Source of the DNA: Clostridia bacterium
GTDB taxonomy: Bacteria; Bacillota; Clostridia; Oscillospirales; RGIG8002
Assembly: GCA_017620395.1 (NCBI GenBank)
Contig: JAFZQJ010000018.1
Span: 66,016-115,342, forward strand
Direction: 5' to 3'
Length of the DNA: 49,327 bases
The position numbers and the translations under genes were made by a program. The notes under the pieces were generated by a model. That model was not told where the DNA came from. It saw nothing but the letters and a program-made list of their open reading frames with translations, and did not search any database. This document shows, one piece after another, positions 33,770 through 42,196 of the stretch. Numbering within the stretch: the stretch's first letter is position 1; each line of letters starts with the position of its first letter.

Positions 33770-35335
33770 TCAACCCTCCAGCACCCTTTCCGCGACGGCT
33801 ATGCCGTCGACCGCCGAGGACATAATGCCTCCTGCGTAGCCCGCGCCTTCGCCGCAGGGGTAAAGCCCCGCGACGTTCAGCGACTGCATATTCTCTCCGC
33901 GCAGGACGCGCACGGGTGAGGACGACCGCGTCTCCGCGCCGGTCAGCACGGCGTCCGGGCAGTCGAAGCCCTTTATCTTAGCGGCGAAGCGTTTGACTCC
34001 CTCCGCTATCGAAGCGTAAACGAAGCGCGGCAGAAACTCCTCCGGCGGACAGTGCGAAACGCCGGGGCGGTAGGTCGGAGCGACGCTGCCGAAGCCGCCG
34101 AACGCGGCGCCGGAAAGCAGCTCGTCCATACGGAACGCGGGAGCGCGGTAGCCGCCGCCCCCCGCCGCGAACGCACACCGCTCCAGCTCGCGCTGGAAGC
34201 GCACTCCCGCGAGCGGTCCTTCGCCGCAGTCGCGTTCGTCGACGCCGACGAGCAGGGCGCTGTTCGCGTTCGCTCCGTCGCGTGCGTAGGCGCTCATGCC
34301 GTTGGTCACGACGCCTCCCTCCTCGCTCGCCGCGGCGACTACGAAGCCGCCGGGGCACATGCAGAAGGTGTAGACTCCCCTGCCGTCCGGCAGGTGCGCC
34401 GCGAGCTTGTAGTCGGCGGCGCCGAGGTACGGGTTATCCCACTGAGCGCCGTACATAGCCTTGTTGATTTCGCTCTGCAGATGCTCCGCGCGGACGCCGA
34501 CGGAGAACGGCTTCGCCTTCATGGCGACGCCCCTGGCGAAAAGCATCTCGAAAACGTCCCTCGCGGAATGCCCGACGGCGAGTATCACGCGGTCGGTTTC
34601 AAAGTATTCTTCGCGGCCGGAGACGAGGCACTTCGCGCCTTTCACCGCGCCGCCGGAAATATCGAGGCCGGTCAGCTTAGCGGAGAAGATCACCTCGCCT
34701 CCCATATCGATTATGCGGCGGCGGACGGAGGCGACCATCGCGGGCAGGCGGTCGGTGCCGACGTGCGGCTTCGCCTCGTAGACGATCTCGGCGGGAGCGC
34801 CGTTTTCGACGAATATTTCAAGCACCTTGCCGATGCGTTCGTTTTTTATGCCCGTGGTCAGCTTGCCGTCCGAAAACGCGCCCGCTCCGCCTTCGCCGAA
34901 CTGCACGTTGCACTCGGCATCGAGCTCTCCGGAGGAGAAGAAGGTCTCCGCCTTCTTCGCCCGTTCCTCCACGGGCAGACCGCGCTCAATAAGTATCGGG
35001 CGCGCTCCCGCGTGAGCGAGCGTATACGCCGCCATAAGTCCGGCGGGGCCGGCTCCGACGACGAGCGGACGGCGCGAAAGGCGGCTTTCCGTCGGCAGTT
35101 CGTAGCGCGGACGCTCGTAAAGCTCCGCGTTTTTCAGCTTTTTCGCAAGCGTGACCGCCGCGGAATAAACCACGCGTATATCCTCTTTTTTGCGCGCGTC
35201 GACTGAACGGCGCACGGTCTCGACTCCGGCGATCTCGCTTTCGCTCACGCCGAGCCGCGACGCCGCCGCCGCTCTCAGTTCCTTATCTCCGCTGCCCGGA
35301 AGCAGCTTGATTTCTCTCAATATATAAGTGTTCAT
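33770..35335 (-). CDS. FAD-dependent oxidoreductase, COG2509 type (521 aa)
   Basis: The start is the ATG at 35335, which overlaps the TGA of the preceding gene (ATGA); the frame is open 18 codons further but lacks a ribosome site there. An N-terminal domain of about 85 residues precedes the dinucleotide-binding motif VVGAGPAG (92-99) with ...ILIERG at the end of the second strand. NVQFGEGGAGAFSDGKL and PCGEGAGYAGGI near the C-terminus are hallmarks of the large uncharacterised FAD-dependent dehydrogenase family found throughout Firmicutes. The substrate is unknown. The protein is cytoplasmic with no signal peptide. Confidence 0.88.
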   Translation of the reverse strand: MNTYILREIKLLPGSGDKELRAAAASRLGVSESEIAGVETVRRSVDARKKEDIRVVYSAAVTLAKKLKNAELYERPRYELPTESRLSRRPLVVGAGPAGLMAAYTLAHAGARPILIERGLPVEERAKKAETFFSSGELDAECNVQFGEGGAGAFSDGKLTTGIKNERIGKVLEIFVENGAPAEIVYEAKPHVGTDRLPAMVASVRRRIIDMGGEVIFSAKLTGLDISGGAVKGAKCLVSGREEYFETDRVILAVGHSARDVFEMLFARGVAMKAKPFSVGVRAEHLQSEINKAMYGAQWDNPYLGAADYKLAAHLPDGRGVYTFCMCPGGFVVAAASEEGGVVTNGMSAYARDGANANSALLVGVDERDCGEGPLAGVRFQRELERCAFAAGGGGYRAPAFRMDELLSGAAFGGFGSVAPTYRPGVSHCPPEEFLPRFVYASIAEGVKRFAAKIKGFDCPDAVLTGAETRSSSPVRVLRGENMQSLNVAGLYPCGEGAGYAGGIMSSAVDGIAVAERVLEG

Positions 35336-36504
35336 AACCGTTTCAGCGCGGACGCGGCGCTTTCGCCGGCGCGGATGCCGCTGCACCACGCCCAGTGGAG
35401 ATTGTAGCCGCCGCAGATCCCGTCGACGTCGAGAAGCTCGCCCGCGATATAAACGCCCGGCGCGCGCACAGACTGCAGGTCGCGCCCGACTTCGGACGCG
35501 GGAACTCCGCCCGCGGTCACCTGCGCGTTCGCGAACGGCATAACGCCTTCGACTGTGAAGCGCAGCGACTTCGCGGATTCCGCGAGCGCGGCGAAGCCGC
35601 TTCCGTGAGCGTTCGCGGCCGCGTACTCCGCGAGGCGGCGGTTAAAGACGCCGCAGAGCAGTTCCGCGGCGGGCAATCCCCTGCCGCCGTCGAGCTCCGC
35701 GAGCACCTGAGCCGCAAGCTCCGGCGTATAGTCCGGCAGAAGATCGACCTTCGCTTCGTCGCCCTTTTGCGCGAAGCGCGAGACGTCAAAGACGCATATC
35801 CCCGAAAGGCCCGCGTCGCCGAACTGCACCTCGCCGGCGGCGGAGGATATCTCCACGCCTCCGCGCAGCAGCGTGACCCGCGCCTTCGCGCGGATACCCT
35901 TGAAGCGCGCCGTGCCGCCGCATTTCAGACCCGTCAGCGCGGGGCGCGTTTCAGTTGATTTTATCCCGAGCGTGCCGAGCAGCGCGAAGCCGCTGCCGTC
36001 ACTTCCGCTCGACGGAGCCGCCTTGCCTCCGGCGGCGAATATCACTTTTTTCGCCTTTATCGTTTTATCGTCAGCCGAACGAACGGAAAAATCCCCGTCG
36101 CGTCCGGCCACGCTTTTGACCTTGAAACCGCAGACGGTCTCAACGCCGAAGCGGTCGAGTTCGCGGCGCAGCGCGTCGAGCACGGTGTTCGCGCTGTTGG
36201 AGTAGGGGTATACCCTGCCTTCGCCGTCGCTGTGGAGCAGAAGCCCCAAGCTCTTGAAAAATGTGAAGGCGCCCGTCGCGCCGAACTCGCCGAGCACGTC
36301 GGCGATAAACTCCGCGTCGCCGCGGTACGCCTCCGCGGACGGCGAAACGTGTGTGAGATTGCATCTGCCGTTGCCGGTGGTGAGCAGCTTCTTCCCCACT
36401 CTCGCGTTGCCCTCGGCTATGACGACGGACGCGCCGCTTCTCGCGGCTGCGATCGCCGCCGCCGTTCCGGACGCGCCTCCGCCGATAATGCAGATATCCT
36501 TCAT
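35332..36504 (-). CDS. BaiN/HI0933 (YhiN) family NAD(P)/FAD-dependent oxidoreductase (390 aa)
   Basis: The ATG at 36504 follows GGAGGTGAGCGT. The ten-codon extension to 36534 has no ribosome site and would overlap the glycosidase gene. The protein starts MKDICIIGGGASG (Rossmann GGGASG at 8-13), then has GKKLLTTGNGRCNLTH, and ends with GELLDVDGICGGYNLHWAW, all signatures of this family. Members include BaiN, linked to bile-acid dehydroxylation, but most are of unknown function, so no bile-acid role is claimed. It lies 13 bases after the glycosidase gene and overlaps the next gene by four bases. Confidence 0.92.
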   Translation of the reverse strand: MKDICIIGGGASGTAAAIAAARSGASVVIAEGNARVGKKLLTTGNGRCNLTHVSPSAEAYRGDAEFIADVLGEFGATGAFTFFKSLGLLLHSDGEGRVYPYSNSANTVLDALRRELDRFGVETVCGFKVKSVAGRDGDFSVRSADDKTIKAKKVIFAAGGKAAPSSGSDGSGFALLGTLGIKSTETRPALTGLKCGGTARFKGIRAKARVTLLRGGVEISSAAGEVQFGDAGLSGICVFDVSRFAQKGDEAKVDLLPDYTPELAAQVLAELDGGRGLPAAELLCGVFNRRLAEYAAANAHGSGFAALAESAKSLRFTVEGVMPFANAQVTAGGVPASEVGRDLQSVRAPGVYIAGELLDVDGICGGYNLHWAWCSGIRAGESAASALKRL

Positions 36505-36517
36505 ACGCTCACCTCCG

Positions 36518-39500
36518 TCAGACCGTCTTGACATTGAATCTTATCCTCTCGCCGAAGTGCGCTCTGCCCTCGGCGGCCATTTCCAAAGCTACCGTCTTGA
36601 ACTTATCCGCCGTGACGAAAATGCCGTCGACGGTGATCATATCGTGACGCGCCGCGTCCGACGGGATATCGAAGCTCATGCCGTCCGCGTTGACGCAGAC
36701 CGCTCCCGCGGAAGCGCCCGCGTTCGCGCGGCATATCCACTTCGCCCTGCCTGTGTTGACGACGGTCACCTTCAGCTCGATACTGCTCCCGCGCGCGGCG
36801 GTGATGACTTCGCCGTCCTTCAGCTCGGCCCATTCGCCGCCCTCGACGCGGTAGTACGCCCTGCGTATCGTCGCGTTCAGGAAGCGCAGCGGGCCGACGT
36901 CGAGGTCGCCGAGGCGCGTAAGCTCCGCGTCGAGCGACGTCATCGCGTCGGAGCGGCAGCTGATGCCGAAGGTCTTGCCGGATTCCATAGCTTGCTTGAA
37001 CTCCGACTGGTGCTCGAGGTACATGCCAATAACGCCGTAGGTGTATTCGTCTCTGCCGGCGGTCGCGACGACCTCCGGTTCTCCGACCCTGCCGCCGTTT
37101 TTGAACTCCTCCGCGTAACCGCGGATCAAAACCGTGGAGGGCCTGTCCGAGCCGTCGGGGTTTATTATGCCGTAGTCGCTCGCTTCGTTCAGACGGAAGC
37201 CGCCGGCGTACCACCAGTAGAAGACGCCGTTTGACCGGCTCTCGGCGAGCACCTTATTAATGTTCGCGATATAGTCGGACTGCATCGCGAGTCCGCGTTC
37301 GTTATCGTAGTTGGAGCCTGTCCACGCGCTCTTGCCAAACTCGAACCAGATAAGCGGTTTGTCGCAGGAATAGCGCGAATACGCGACGGAATAGACGGCG
37401 GTCTCGAAGTCGTCCTCCCATTTGTAATAGTATCCGTAGCCCTCCGGCCCCATAACGTCGAGCGCGGAAGCGAGCGCGCCGTATTCCCAGCCGACGTCGC
37501 GGAAGCGGCCATTCGGCCAGCCCGTGTACATTCCGTTTCTCGCGCTGACGAGATGGTTGGGGTCGGAATCCCTGATTATGTCCGCGACATTGCCGTAAAT
37601 GTCCGCGCACCAGTCGTCGAGCCAGCGGCGGTATGCGAGCACGGCTTTTGAAGCCTGCGTGACTCCGCGGCCCGCGACCTGCCCTATGTCGACTCCCTTC
37701 ATGGCGCCTCCGGCGGTGCGGCCGGGACTCCATTCCCACGCGGCTTCTGCCGCTTCGAGGCTGCCGTAGTTGTCGGTGACCCACTTGCTCCAGAGCTCGT
37801 CGAAGGACACCATTCCCATATCGTTGCACCAGCTCGGCTGATAAGAGCCGGGCATCGTTTCCCACGAAACGTCGTAGCCGATCAGGGTGTCGCTTTCCGC
37901 AAGACGGCACGAGGTTATCATATCGCGTATAAGCTGCTCGTTGCCGCCGTTGAAATAGACGGGGTTGGCGAATTCTCTGAACGAGAAAAAGACCTTGAGG
38001 CCGTTCTCTTCGCACAGCCGCAGCAGCGTCAGCAGCGTGTTGTCGCCTATCGCGACGTCGTATCCGAAGACCGAGACCGCGTTGAATCCGATCGCTTTTA
38101 TCCTGCGCAGATCCTTCGACACCACGTCGATATCGAACGCCGACGGCGAAACCCATTTTTCGTAATCGTCGCCCACGAGCGCGATGCCGGTGGAAGGCAT
38201 GTAATTGACGCCGTAGCACTTCCAGACCTCGCCGTCAAGATAGAGATCCTTGCCGGCGGCGGTAACGTATTTGCGCTCGCTCTCCGGCTTCGCGACGTAA
38301 ACGCCGACGTCGTGGGAGAGTCTGTCGAGCACCACTCCGCCGGAGCGCAGTTCCGCGGTTACGCGGTAGCCGCCCGCGTCCGGCGGCGTCCAGCCGGTCT
38401 TGAAAAGCGTATACGTGCCGAGCTCGGTATCCGTCACGCGCTCGAACTCGTAATTCTGAAACTCCTTCTCAAAGACGTTCGCGCCGCCCGACGCGACGGT
38501 CACGTTGACCGTGCAGTCCGACAGTGCGCCCGCCTCCGCGTTTATGTCGGCGCCGTCAAAGAGCATACCGTCGCTTATAACCTCCGCGCCGAGCTCCCAC
38601 TCGTCGCCGGGGAAGTAGGTGTATTCTCCCGCGCCGCCGCCGTAAAGCATAGTGCGCACGTTGAAGTACGCCGCCACGCACGCGATCGCGCCGACGACCT
38701 CGTCGCTGCAGAGAAAGTTCGTATCGTTGGTATTGAAGCCCGCCCACATTCCGGGCAGATAGTTTACCTGCTCCTCAACGCCCGTCGAGAGCAGCATAAA
38801 CGCCGGATAACCTGCAGTCTCGCCTTTCTCGTCTATCGCTTCGATAAGAGGAACGAACCTGCGGTTGCGGTTTTTGAGTATCCCGGTGCCGTAGGTGCGC
38901 GGCGAGGGGGAAAACATTTCGTACGGAGTAGTGTATTCCGCCTCGGGCAGTATGCCCTGAATATCACGCGATACCAGCTTCACGGCGTTGGTCACCGGAT
39001 ACGTCTGGTACGCCGGAGAAAGGCAGTCTGCAAACAGCTCCGCCGAAAACTGGTTGCTCTGATCAGCGTCGTTCGTCGCGGTCATCTGCCGCGTCTTGAC
39101 GTAGCCGGAGCCGCTCTTGGAGTATATATCCGAAAACGCCGGCCCGCCGATGCATATCAGACCGCCCTTGCGGCGAAGATAATGTCCCACCGGACCGATA
39201 AGTCCCTCGGGTATCCCCGACGCCTCCGTGTATATGACCGTCCTGTATTTCTCGGGCATGAAGGCGACGGGATTGTTCTCCGCCTTTTCCCAGGTGTAAA
39301 CGTCGACGGTAAGTCCGTATTGTTTCAGCTGTTTTTTCAGGTCGGCGGCGTATGCCGGCTCATCCGTCGGCACTATCAGCGCGACGGAGCCTTCCGCTTT
39401 CAGCGCCTTCTGCTTTTCCTTGTACGCGGCGGCAACGGCGGAGGAGGGTATCTTTTTATCACGCGAGGGCGTCGCGCCGCCGTTCCCTTCAGAGGACGGA

Positions 39501-39628
39501 AGCGTAAAGACCGCAACGAACAAGGCTACGCACAGCACGAGGCATATTATGCGCAGTATCCACGGCAGCGGAGAACCTCTCTTTTCGATTATCGGGTTTT
39601 CGTTTTCGTTCATAAAACGCTCGCTCAT
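36518..39628 (-). CDS. Membrane-anchored clan GH-A-like glycoside hydrolase (1036 aa)
   Basis: An N-terminal cytoplasmic stub (1-21) is followed by one membrane helix (22-43), so the protein is an extracytoplasmic type II membrane protein. Residues 80-340 resemble a glutamine-amidotransferase-like fold, as in the trimerisation domain of beta-galactosidases (VALIVPTD, YRTVIYTEASGIP, GGLICIGG). An Ig-like segment leads to a TIM-barrel domain at about 465-815 (LDGEVWKCYGVNY, IKAIGFNAVSVFGYD, FFSFREF). Glu590 in GYDVSWE and Glu763 in LIWFEFG sit where the acid/base and nucleophile of retaining GH-A enzymes are expected; the usual Asn before the acid/base is Trp here. Two Ig-like domains end the protein. 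The start at 39628 has a weak ribosome site, and the ATG at 39613 (MNENENP) is an alternative. The substrate is unknown. Confidence 0.75.
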   Translation of the reverse strand: MSERFMNENENPIIEKRGSPLPWILRIICLVLCVALFVAVFTLPSSEGNGGATPSRDKKIPSSAVAAAYKEKQKALKAEGSVALIVPTDEPAYAADLKKQLKQYGLTVDVYTWEKAENNPVAFMPEKYRTVIYTEASGIPEGLIGPVGHYLRRKGGLICIGGPAFSDIYSKSGSGYVKTRQMTATNDADQSNQFSAELFADCLSPAYQTYPVTNAVKLVSRDIQGILPEAEYTTPYEMFSPSPRTYGTGILKNRNRRFVPLIEAIDEKGETAGYPAFMLLSTGVEEQVNYLPGMWAGFNTNDTNFLCSDEVVGAIACVAAYFNVRTMLYGGGAGEYTYFPGDEWELGAEVISDGMLFDGADINAEAGALSDCTVNVTVASGGANVFEKEFQNYEFERVTDTELGTYTLFKTGWTPPDAGGYRVTAELRSGGVVLDRLSHDVGVYVAKPESERKYVTAAGKDLYLDGEVWKCYGVNYMPSTGIALVGDDYEKWVSPSAFDIDVVSKDLRRIKAIGFNAVSVFGYDVAIGDNTLLTLLRLCEENGLKVFFSFREFANPVYFNGGNEQLIRDMITSCRLAESDTLIGYDVSWETMPGSYQPSWCNDMGMVSFDELWSKWVTDNYGSLEAAEAAWEWSPGRTAGGAMKGVDIGQVAGRGVTQASKAVLAYRRWLDDWCADIYGNVADIIRDSDPNHLVSARNGMYTGWPNGRFRDVGWEYGALASALDVMGPEGYGYYYKWEDDFETAVYSVAYSRYSCDKPLIWFEFGKSAWTGSNYDNERGLAMQSDYIANINKVLAESRSNGVFYWWYAGGFRLNEASDYGIINPDGSDRPSTVLIRGYAEEFKNGGRVGEPEVVATAGRDEYTYGVIGMYLEHQSEFKQAMESGKTFGISCRSDAMTSLDAELTRLGDLDVGPLRFLNATIRRAYYRVEGGEWAELKDGEVITAARGSSIELKVTVVNTGRAKWICRANAGASAGAVCVNADGMSFDIPSDAARHDMITVDGIFVTADKFKTVALEMAAEGRAHFGERIRFNVKTV

Positions 39629-39689
39629 TGATTATTCGCTCATTGACGTCTTTACTCCCGCCGTCCGGCAGGTAAGCCGTGTAACGCAA

Positions 39690-39716
39690 TCGGCGCGCCG
39701 GAAACCGACGCGCCGA
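39690..39716 (-). terminator. Weak hairpin between mscL and the glycosidase operon
   Basis: TCGGCGCG (39690-39697) pairs with CGCGCCGA (39709-39716) about 40 bases beyond the mscL stop. There is no T-run on the minus strand (TTGCGTTAC), so termination may be partial and mscL transcripts may read into the glycosidase gene. No clear promoter is seen between them. Confidence 0.4.
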
Positions 39717-39757
39717 CACACGTTCATTTCATGATCCCGTCCGGAAAACCGGCGAAA

Positions 39758-40153
39758 TTATTTCTTCTCTTTCAGCAGGTCTCTGATCTCGGTGAGCAGC
39801 TCCTCGCTGGTCGGGCCCGCGGGCTCTTCGGGAGCGGCTTCCTCTTCCTTCTTTTTCTTCTCGGTCATCTTCGCGATGCCCTTGACGAGCAGGAATACGA
39901 CGAAAGCGGTGATCAGGAAGACGATGATCGCCTGAATGAACTTGCCGTAGAAGATCTCGGTCCCGCCGACGGTGAAAGAAACCTCTTCGATGGTCGCTTT
40001 GCCGGTGAGGGCGGTGATCAGAGGCATAAGGATGTCGTTGACAAGGCTCGTCACGATGGCGGTGAAAGCGCCGCCGATGATGATGCCGACTGCCATAGCC
40101 ATCATATTGCCCTTGACCGCGAATTCTTTGAATTCCCTGAAGAATTTTTTCAT
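39758..40153 (-). CDS. mscL: Large-conductance mechanosensitive channel MscL
   Basis: The 131-residue length is typical. Residues 1-12 form the amphipathic N-terminal helix (MKKFFREFKEFA). The conserved GNMMAMAVGIIIGGAFTAIV pore helix TM1 follows, with VTSLVNDILMPLI after it. A periplasmic loop (about 50-65) precedes TM2 (FIQAIIVFLITAFVVFLLV), and the C-terminus is a charged helical bundle (EEPAGPTSEELLTEIRDLLKEK). The channel opens under membrane tension and releases solutes during osmotic downshock. The ATG at 40153 is chosen because CGAGGTG lies seven bases upstream; the GTG at 40162 would overlap that site. Confidence 0.96.
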   Translation of the reverse strand: MKKFFREFKEFAVKGNMMAMAVGIIIGGAFTAIVTSLVNDILMPLITALTGKATIEEVSFTVGGTEIFYGKFIQAIIVFLITAFVVFLLVKGIAKMTEKKKKEEEAAPEEPAGPTSEELLTEIRDLLKEKK

Positions 40154-40185
40154 TTTTGACACCTCGCAGTTTTATTTGTAAGTCG

Positions 40186-40214
40186 ATTATAACAAATCCG
40201 AAGCGATTTTGCAA
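40186..40214 (-). promoter_or_regulatory. Sigma-A promoter of mscL
   Basis: TTGCAA (40209-40214) and TATAAT (40186-40191) are separated by 17 bases, giving a leader of about 25-30 nt to the ATG at 40153. Confidence 0.8.
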
Positions 40215-40300
40215 TATTTTCTTTTTAATATCGCGCGTAATTGCGCGTTTTTTCGTTATACGGACAATCCTCCGGCTCATATTATCGCACGGGTGATGGT

Positions 40301-40912
40301 ATGCTCTCTTTCGTCTGGGCGGGAATGATACTCGCCGCGTTCGCTTATTCCGCGTTCTCCGGCGGGCTCGACGCGCTCGGCGCCTCGGTGATCTCGTCGG
40401 CGGAAAATGCCGTTCGGTTCCTGCTCTTTCTCGCGGCGGTCATCCCCTTCTGGAGCGGGATAATGAATATCGCCTCCGCCGCGGGAGTAACGAAGGGCGC
40501 GGCAAAGCTGCTGCGTCCGCTGCTGCGGCGGCTCTTCCCGCGCTCGTTCGAGAACGAAGCCTGCGCCGAGGCTATCTCCATGAACGTGGCGGCGAATATG
40601 ATAGGCGTCGGCAGCGCGGCGACGCCGTTCGGGCTCAAGGCGGTCGCGGAGATGAAGGAACGCGGCGCGGAGCCGGACGCCGAGATGATACGCTTCGTCG
40701 TGCTGAACACCGCGTCGGTGCAGCTTATACCGACGACCGTCGCCGCCATGCGCGGAAGATACGGTGCCGCCGCGCCATTCGATATCGTTCCCGCCGTGCT
40801 ACTCAGCTCGCTTGCCGCGCTCGCCGCGGGGCTCGCTTCGGCGGAGTTTTTCAGGCGGCTTTCGGAGCGGCGGCGCGGACTCGGAGGAAGGAAACGGCTA
40901 TGGCTTACGTAG
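40301..40912 (+). CDS. spmA: Spore maturation protein A
   Basis: The 203-residue protein has the nucleoside-transporter-like (Gate) membrane fold: MLSFVWAGMI, then SAENAVRFLLFLAAVIPFWSG and the family signature SMNVAANMIGVGSAATPFGL. In Bacillus and Clostridium, SpmA and SpmB are needed for full dehydration of the spore core, so this organism probably forms spores. The ATG at 40301 lies just after GGGTGAT; the longer frame to 40241 has no ribosome site. It overlaps spmB by 13 bases. No sigma-A promoter is obvious in the 100 bases upstream, and a sporulation sigma factor may be used. Confidence 0.93.
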   Translation: MLSFVWAGMILAAFAYSAFSGGLDALGASVISSAENAVRFLLFLAAVIPFWSGIMNIASAAGVTKGAAKLLRPLLRRLFPRSFENEACAEAISMNVAANMIGVGSAATPFGLKAVAEMKERGAEPDAEMIRFVVLNTASVQLIPTTVAAMRGRYGAAAPFDIVPAVLLSSLAALAAGLASAEFFRRLSERRRGLGGRKRLWLT

Positions 40913-41418
40913 GCGCGGCGCTCGTGCCGCTTTTCATCTGCGCCGCAGTCTGCGCCGCGCTTTTCAAAAAGCTCGACGCATTCGCGCTTTTCACGGAGGG
41001 AGCTAAAAACGGACTGCGCGTGGTCATACACATCGCGCCGTCGATGCTCGGACTGATAACGGCGGTCGGCATACTCTCCTCCTCCGGCGCGCTCGACGCG
41101 CTGGCGGGATTGATTTCGCCGCTCACGGAAGCTGTCGGGTTTCCTGCGGAGGTCCTGCCGCTTACGCTGCTCCGTCCCGTCTCCGGCGGAGGCGCCCTGG
41201 CGGTGCTCGAAAGCATACTCGCAAAGAGCGGAGCCGATACCGCCGTCGGGAGAATCGCGAGCATAGTTTGCGGCGGAGGAGAAACCACGTTTTACGCGCT
41301 TGCGGTTTATTTCGGCGGAGCGGGAGTTAAAAAGACCTCCTACGCGATACCCGCCGCGCTGATTGCGGACCTCACCGTTTCAGTGGCCGCGGTCGTCGCT
41401 GTCAGGCTCGGATTGTAA
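40900..41418 (+). CDS. spmB: Spore maturation protein B
   Basis: This 172-residue membrane protein of the same Gate-domain family starts MAYVGAALVPLF at an ATG preceded by GGAGGAAGGAAACGG inside the end of spmA. Conserved features are FTEGAKNGLRVVIHIAPSML, LRPVSGGGALAV and CGGGETTFYALAVYFG. The overlap with spmA shows a translationally coupled pair, the usual arrangement in spore formers. Confidence 0.95.
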   Translation: MAYVGAALVPLFICAAVCAALFKKLDAFALFTEGAKNGLRVVIHIAPSMLGLITAVGILSSSGALDALAGLISPLTEAVGFPAEVLPLTLLRPVSGGGALAVLESILAKSGADTAVGRIASIVCGGGETTFYALAVYFGGAGVKKTSYAIPAALIADLTVSVAAVVAVRLGL

Positions 41419-41442
41419 CCCCAAAATACCCCAAAAACGTAT

Positions 41443-41476
41443 ATATGAGCGTTATTCATATGAATAACGCTCATAT
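41443..41476. repeat. Perfect 34-bp palindrome after spmB
   Basis: Bases 41443-41459 are exactly reverse-complementary to 41460-41476 (half-site ATATGAGCGTTATTCAT). A partial third copy, ATTATTCATATTG, follows at about 41481-41493. It begins 25 bases after the spmB stop and is A/T-rich with no clean T-run. It may act as a terminator hairpin or a protein-binding site; which cannot be decided from the sequence alone. Confidence 0.75.
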
Positions 41477-41568
41477 CAATATTATTCATATTGTCTGCGA
41501 AGCCGCATAAATAAAGGGTTTGCAGCTTGAGCCGGTTTCAAAAGCGGCGATTTCGGCCGGTAAACGCG

Positions 41569-41614
41569 AAAGCGGTCGTTTTCGGAGTGATCCTCCCGAA
41601 AACGACCGCTTTTT
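41569..41614. terminator. Strong bidirectional terminator between spmAB and the convergent pgeF operon
   Basis: A stem of about 17 bp (41569-41585 with 41596-41612, containing AGCGGTCGTTTTCGG) is followed by TTTTT on the plus strand and is also T-rich on the minus side (TTTCGCGTTT). It lies 20 bases beyond the stop of the minus gene at 41634 and 150 bases beyond spmB, so it serves both directions. Confidence 0.9.
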
Positions 41615-41633
41615 GCACCTGTTTCGTCTGTTT

Positions 41634-42188
41634 TTACCCGTTATCCGACGCCGAAACGACAGCCTCGAAAACGTCCTCCTCGCCTTTTTTGAGCGAGATA
41701 ACGTAATTTTTCGCTCCTTCAGAGACGTTCAGTTTTCCCGCGCCCGCTCCTTCGGGCGTCCAGACAATCAGTATCCCGTCAGAAAGGGCGGTTTTTTCGA
41801 GCTTTCCGCTCTCCGCTTCGACCGAAACGTCAGACGACGGAAAGAAAAGCACGGCTCGTTCGTCTTCATTCGTGTACGGAACGTCGAATTTCACCTCAAC
41901 GCTTTTCAAAAACTCGCTGTCTGCGGTGAGCGCTTGCAGCTCCCCGTCGTTCAAACCCTTCGTCGGAGCCATGATTTTCAGCTCCGCGGCGGCGGAATAC
42001 GAGACGTTTGAAGCCTTCGTTTCTCTGTTTATCTCGGCCTGCCTGCCGGCCAGAAACATCGGTATCACGGCTATGCCCACAACGAGCAGCACGGCGACCG
42101 CCGCCAGCGCGACGACGCGCTTCGCCGTTGAAGTTTCGGAGGGCGGCCCCTCCCCGCCGGACGCGCCGGATGTCTTTTCCTCGTCCAT
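41634..42188 (-). CDS. Membrane-anchored protein of unknown function (184 aa)
   Basis: The ATG at 42188 follows GAGGTGAATT. A cytoplasmic tail of about 23 residues rich in Gly/Ser/Glu (GASGGEGPPSETSTAK) leads to one membrane helix (24-47, VVALAAVAVLLVVGIAVIPMF). The extracytoplasmic part of about 135 residues is beta-rich and ends FEAVVSASDNG. No known domain is recognised. It is the last gene of the pgeF operon, eight bases after the YhaN-like gene, so the two may act together at the membrane; that is inference from context. Confidence 0.75.
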   Translation of the reverse strand: MDEEKTSGASGGEGPPSETSTAKRVVALAAVAVLLVVGIAVIPMFLAGRQAEINRETKASNVSYSAAAELKIMAPTKGLNDGELQALTADSEFLKSVEVKFDVPYTNEDERAVLFFPSSDVSVEAESGKLEKTALSDGILIVWTPEGAGAGKLNVSEGAKNYVISLKKGEEDVFEAVVSASDNG

Positions 42189-42196
42189 AATTCACC

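Noticed and set aside
36505..36534. Ten-residue extension of the BaiN-family protein
   Set aside because: GGAGGTGAGCGT just before the ATG at 36504 marks the start; the extension overlaps the glycosidase gene.
40222..40245. Small CGCGC/GCGCG hairpin followed by TTTTTT upstream of spmA
   Set aside because: The stem is only five pairs and there is no upstream plus-strand gene to terminate, so it is not called.
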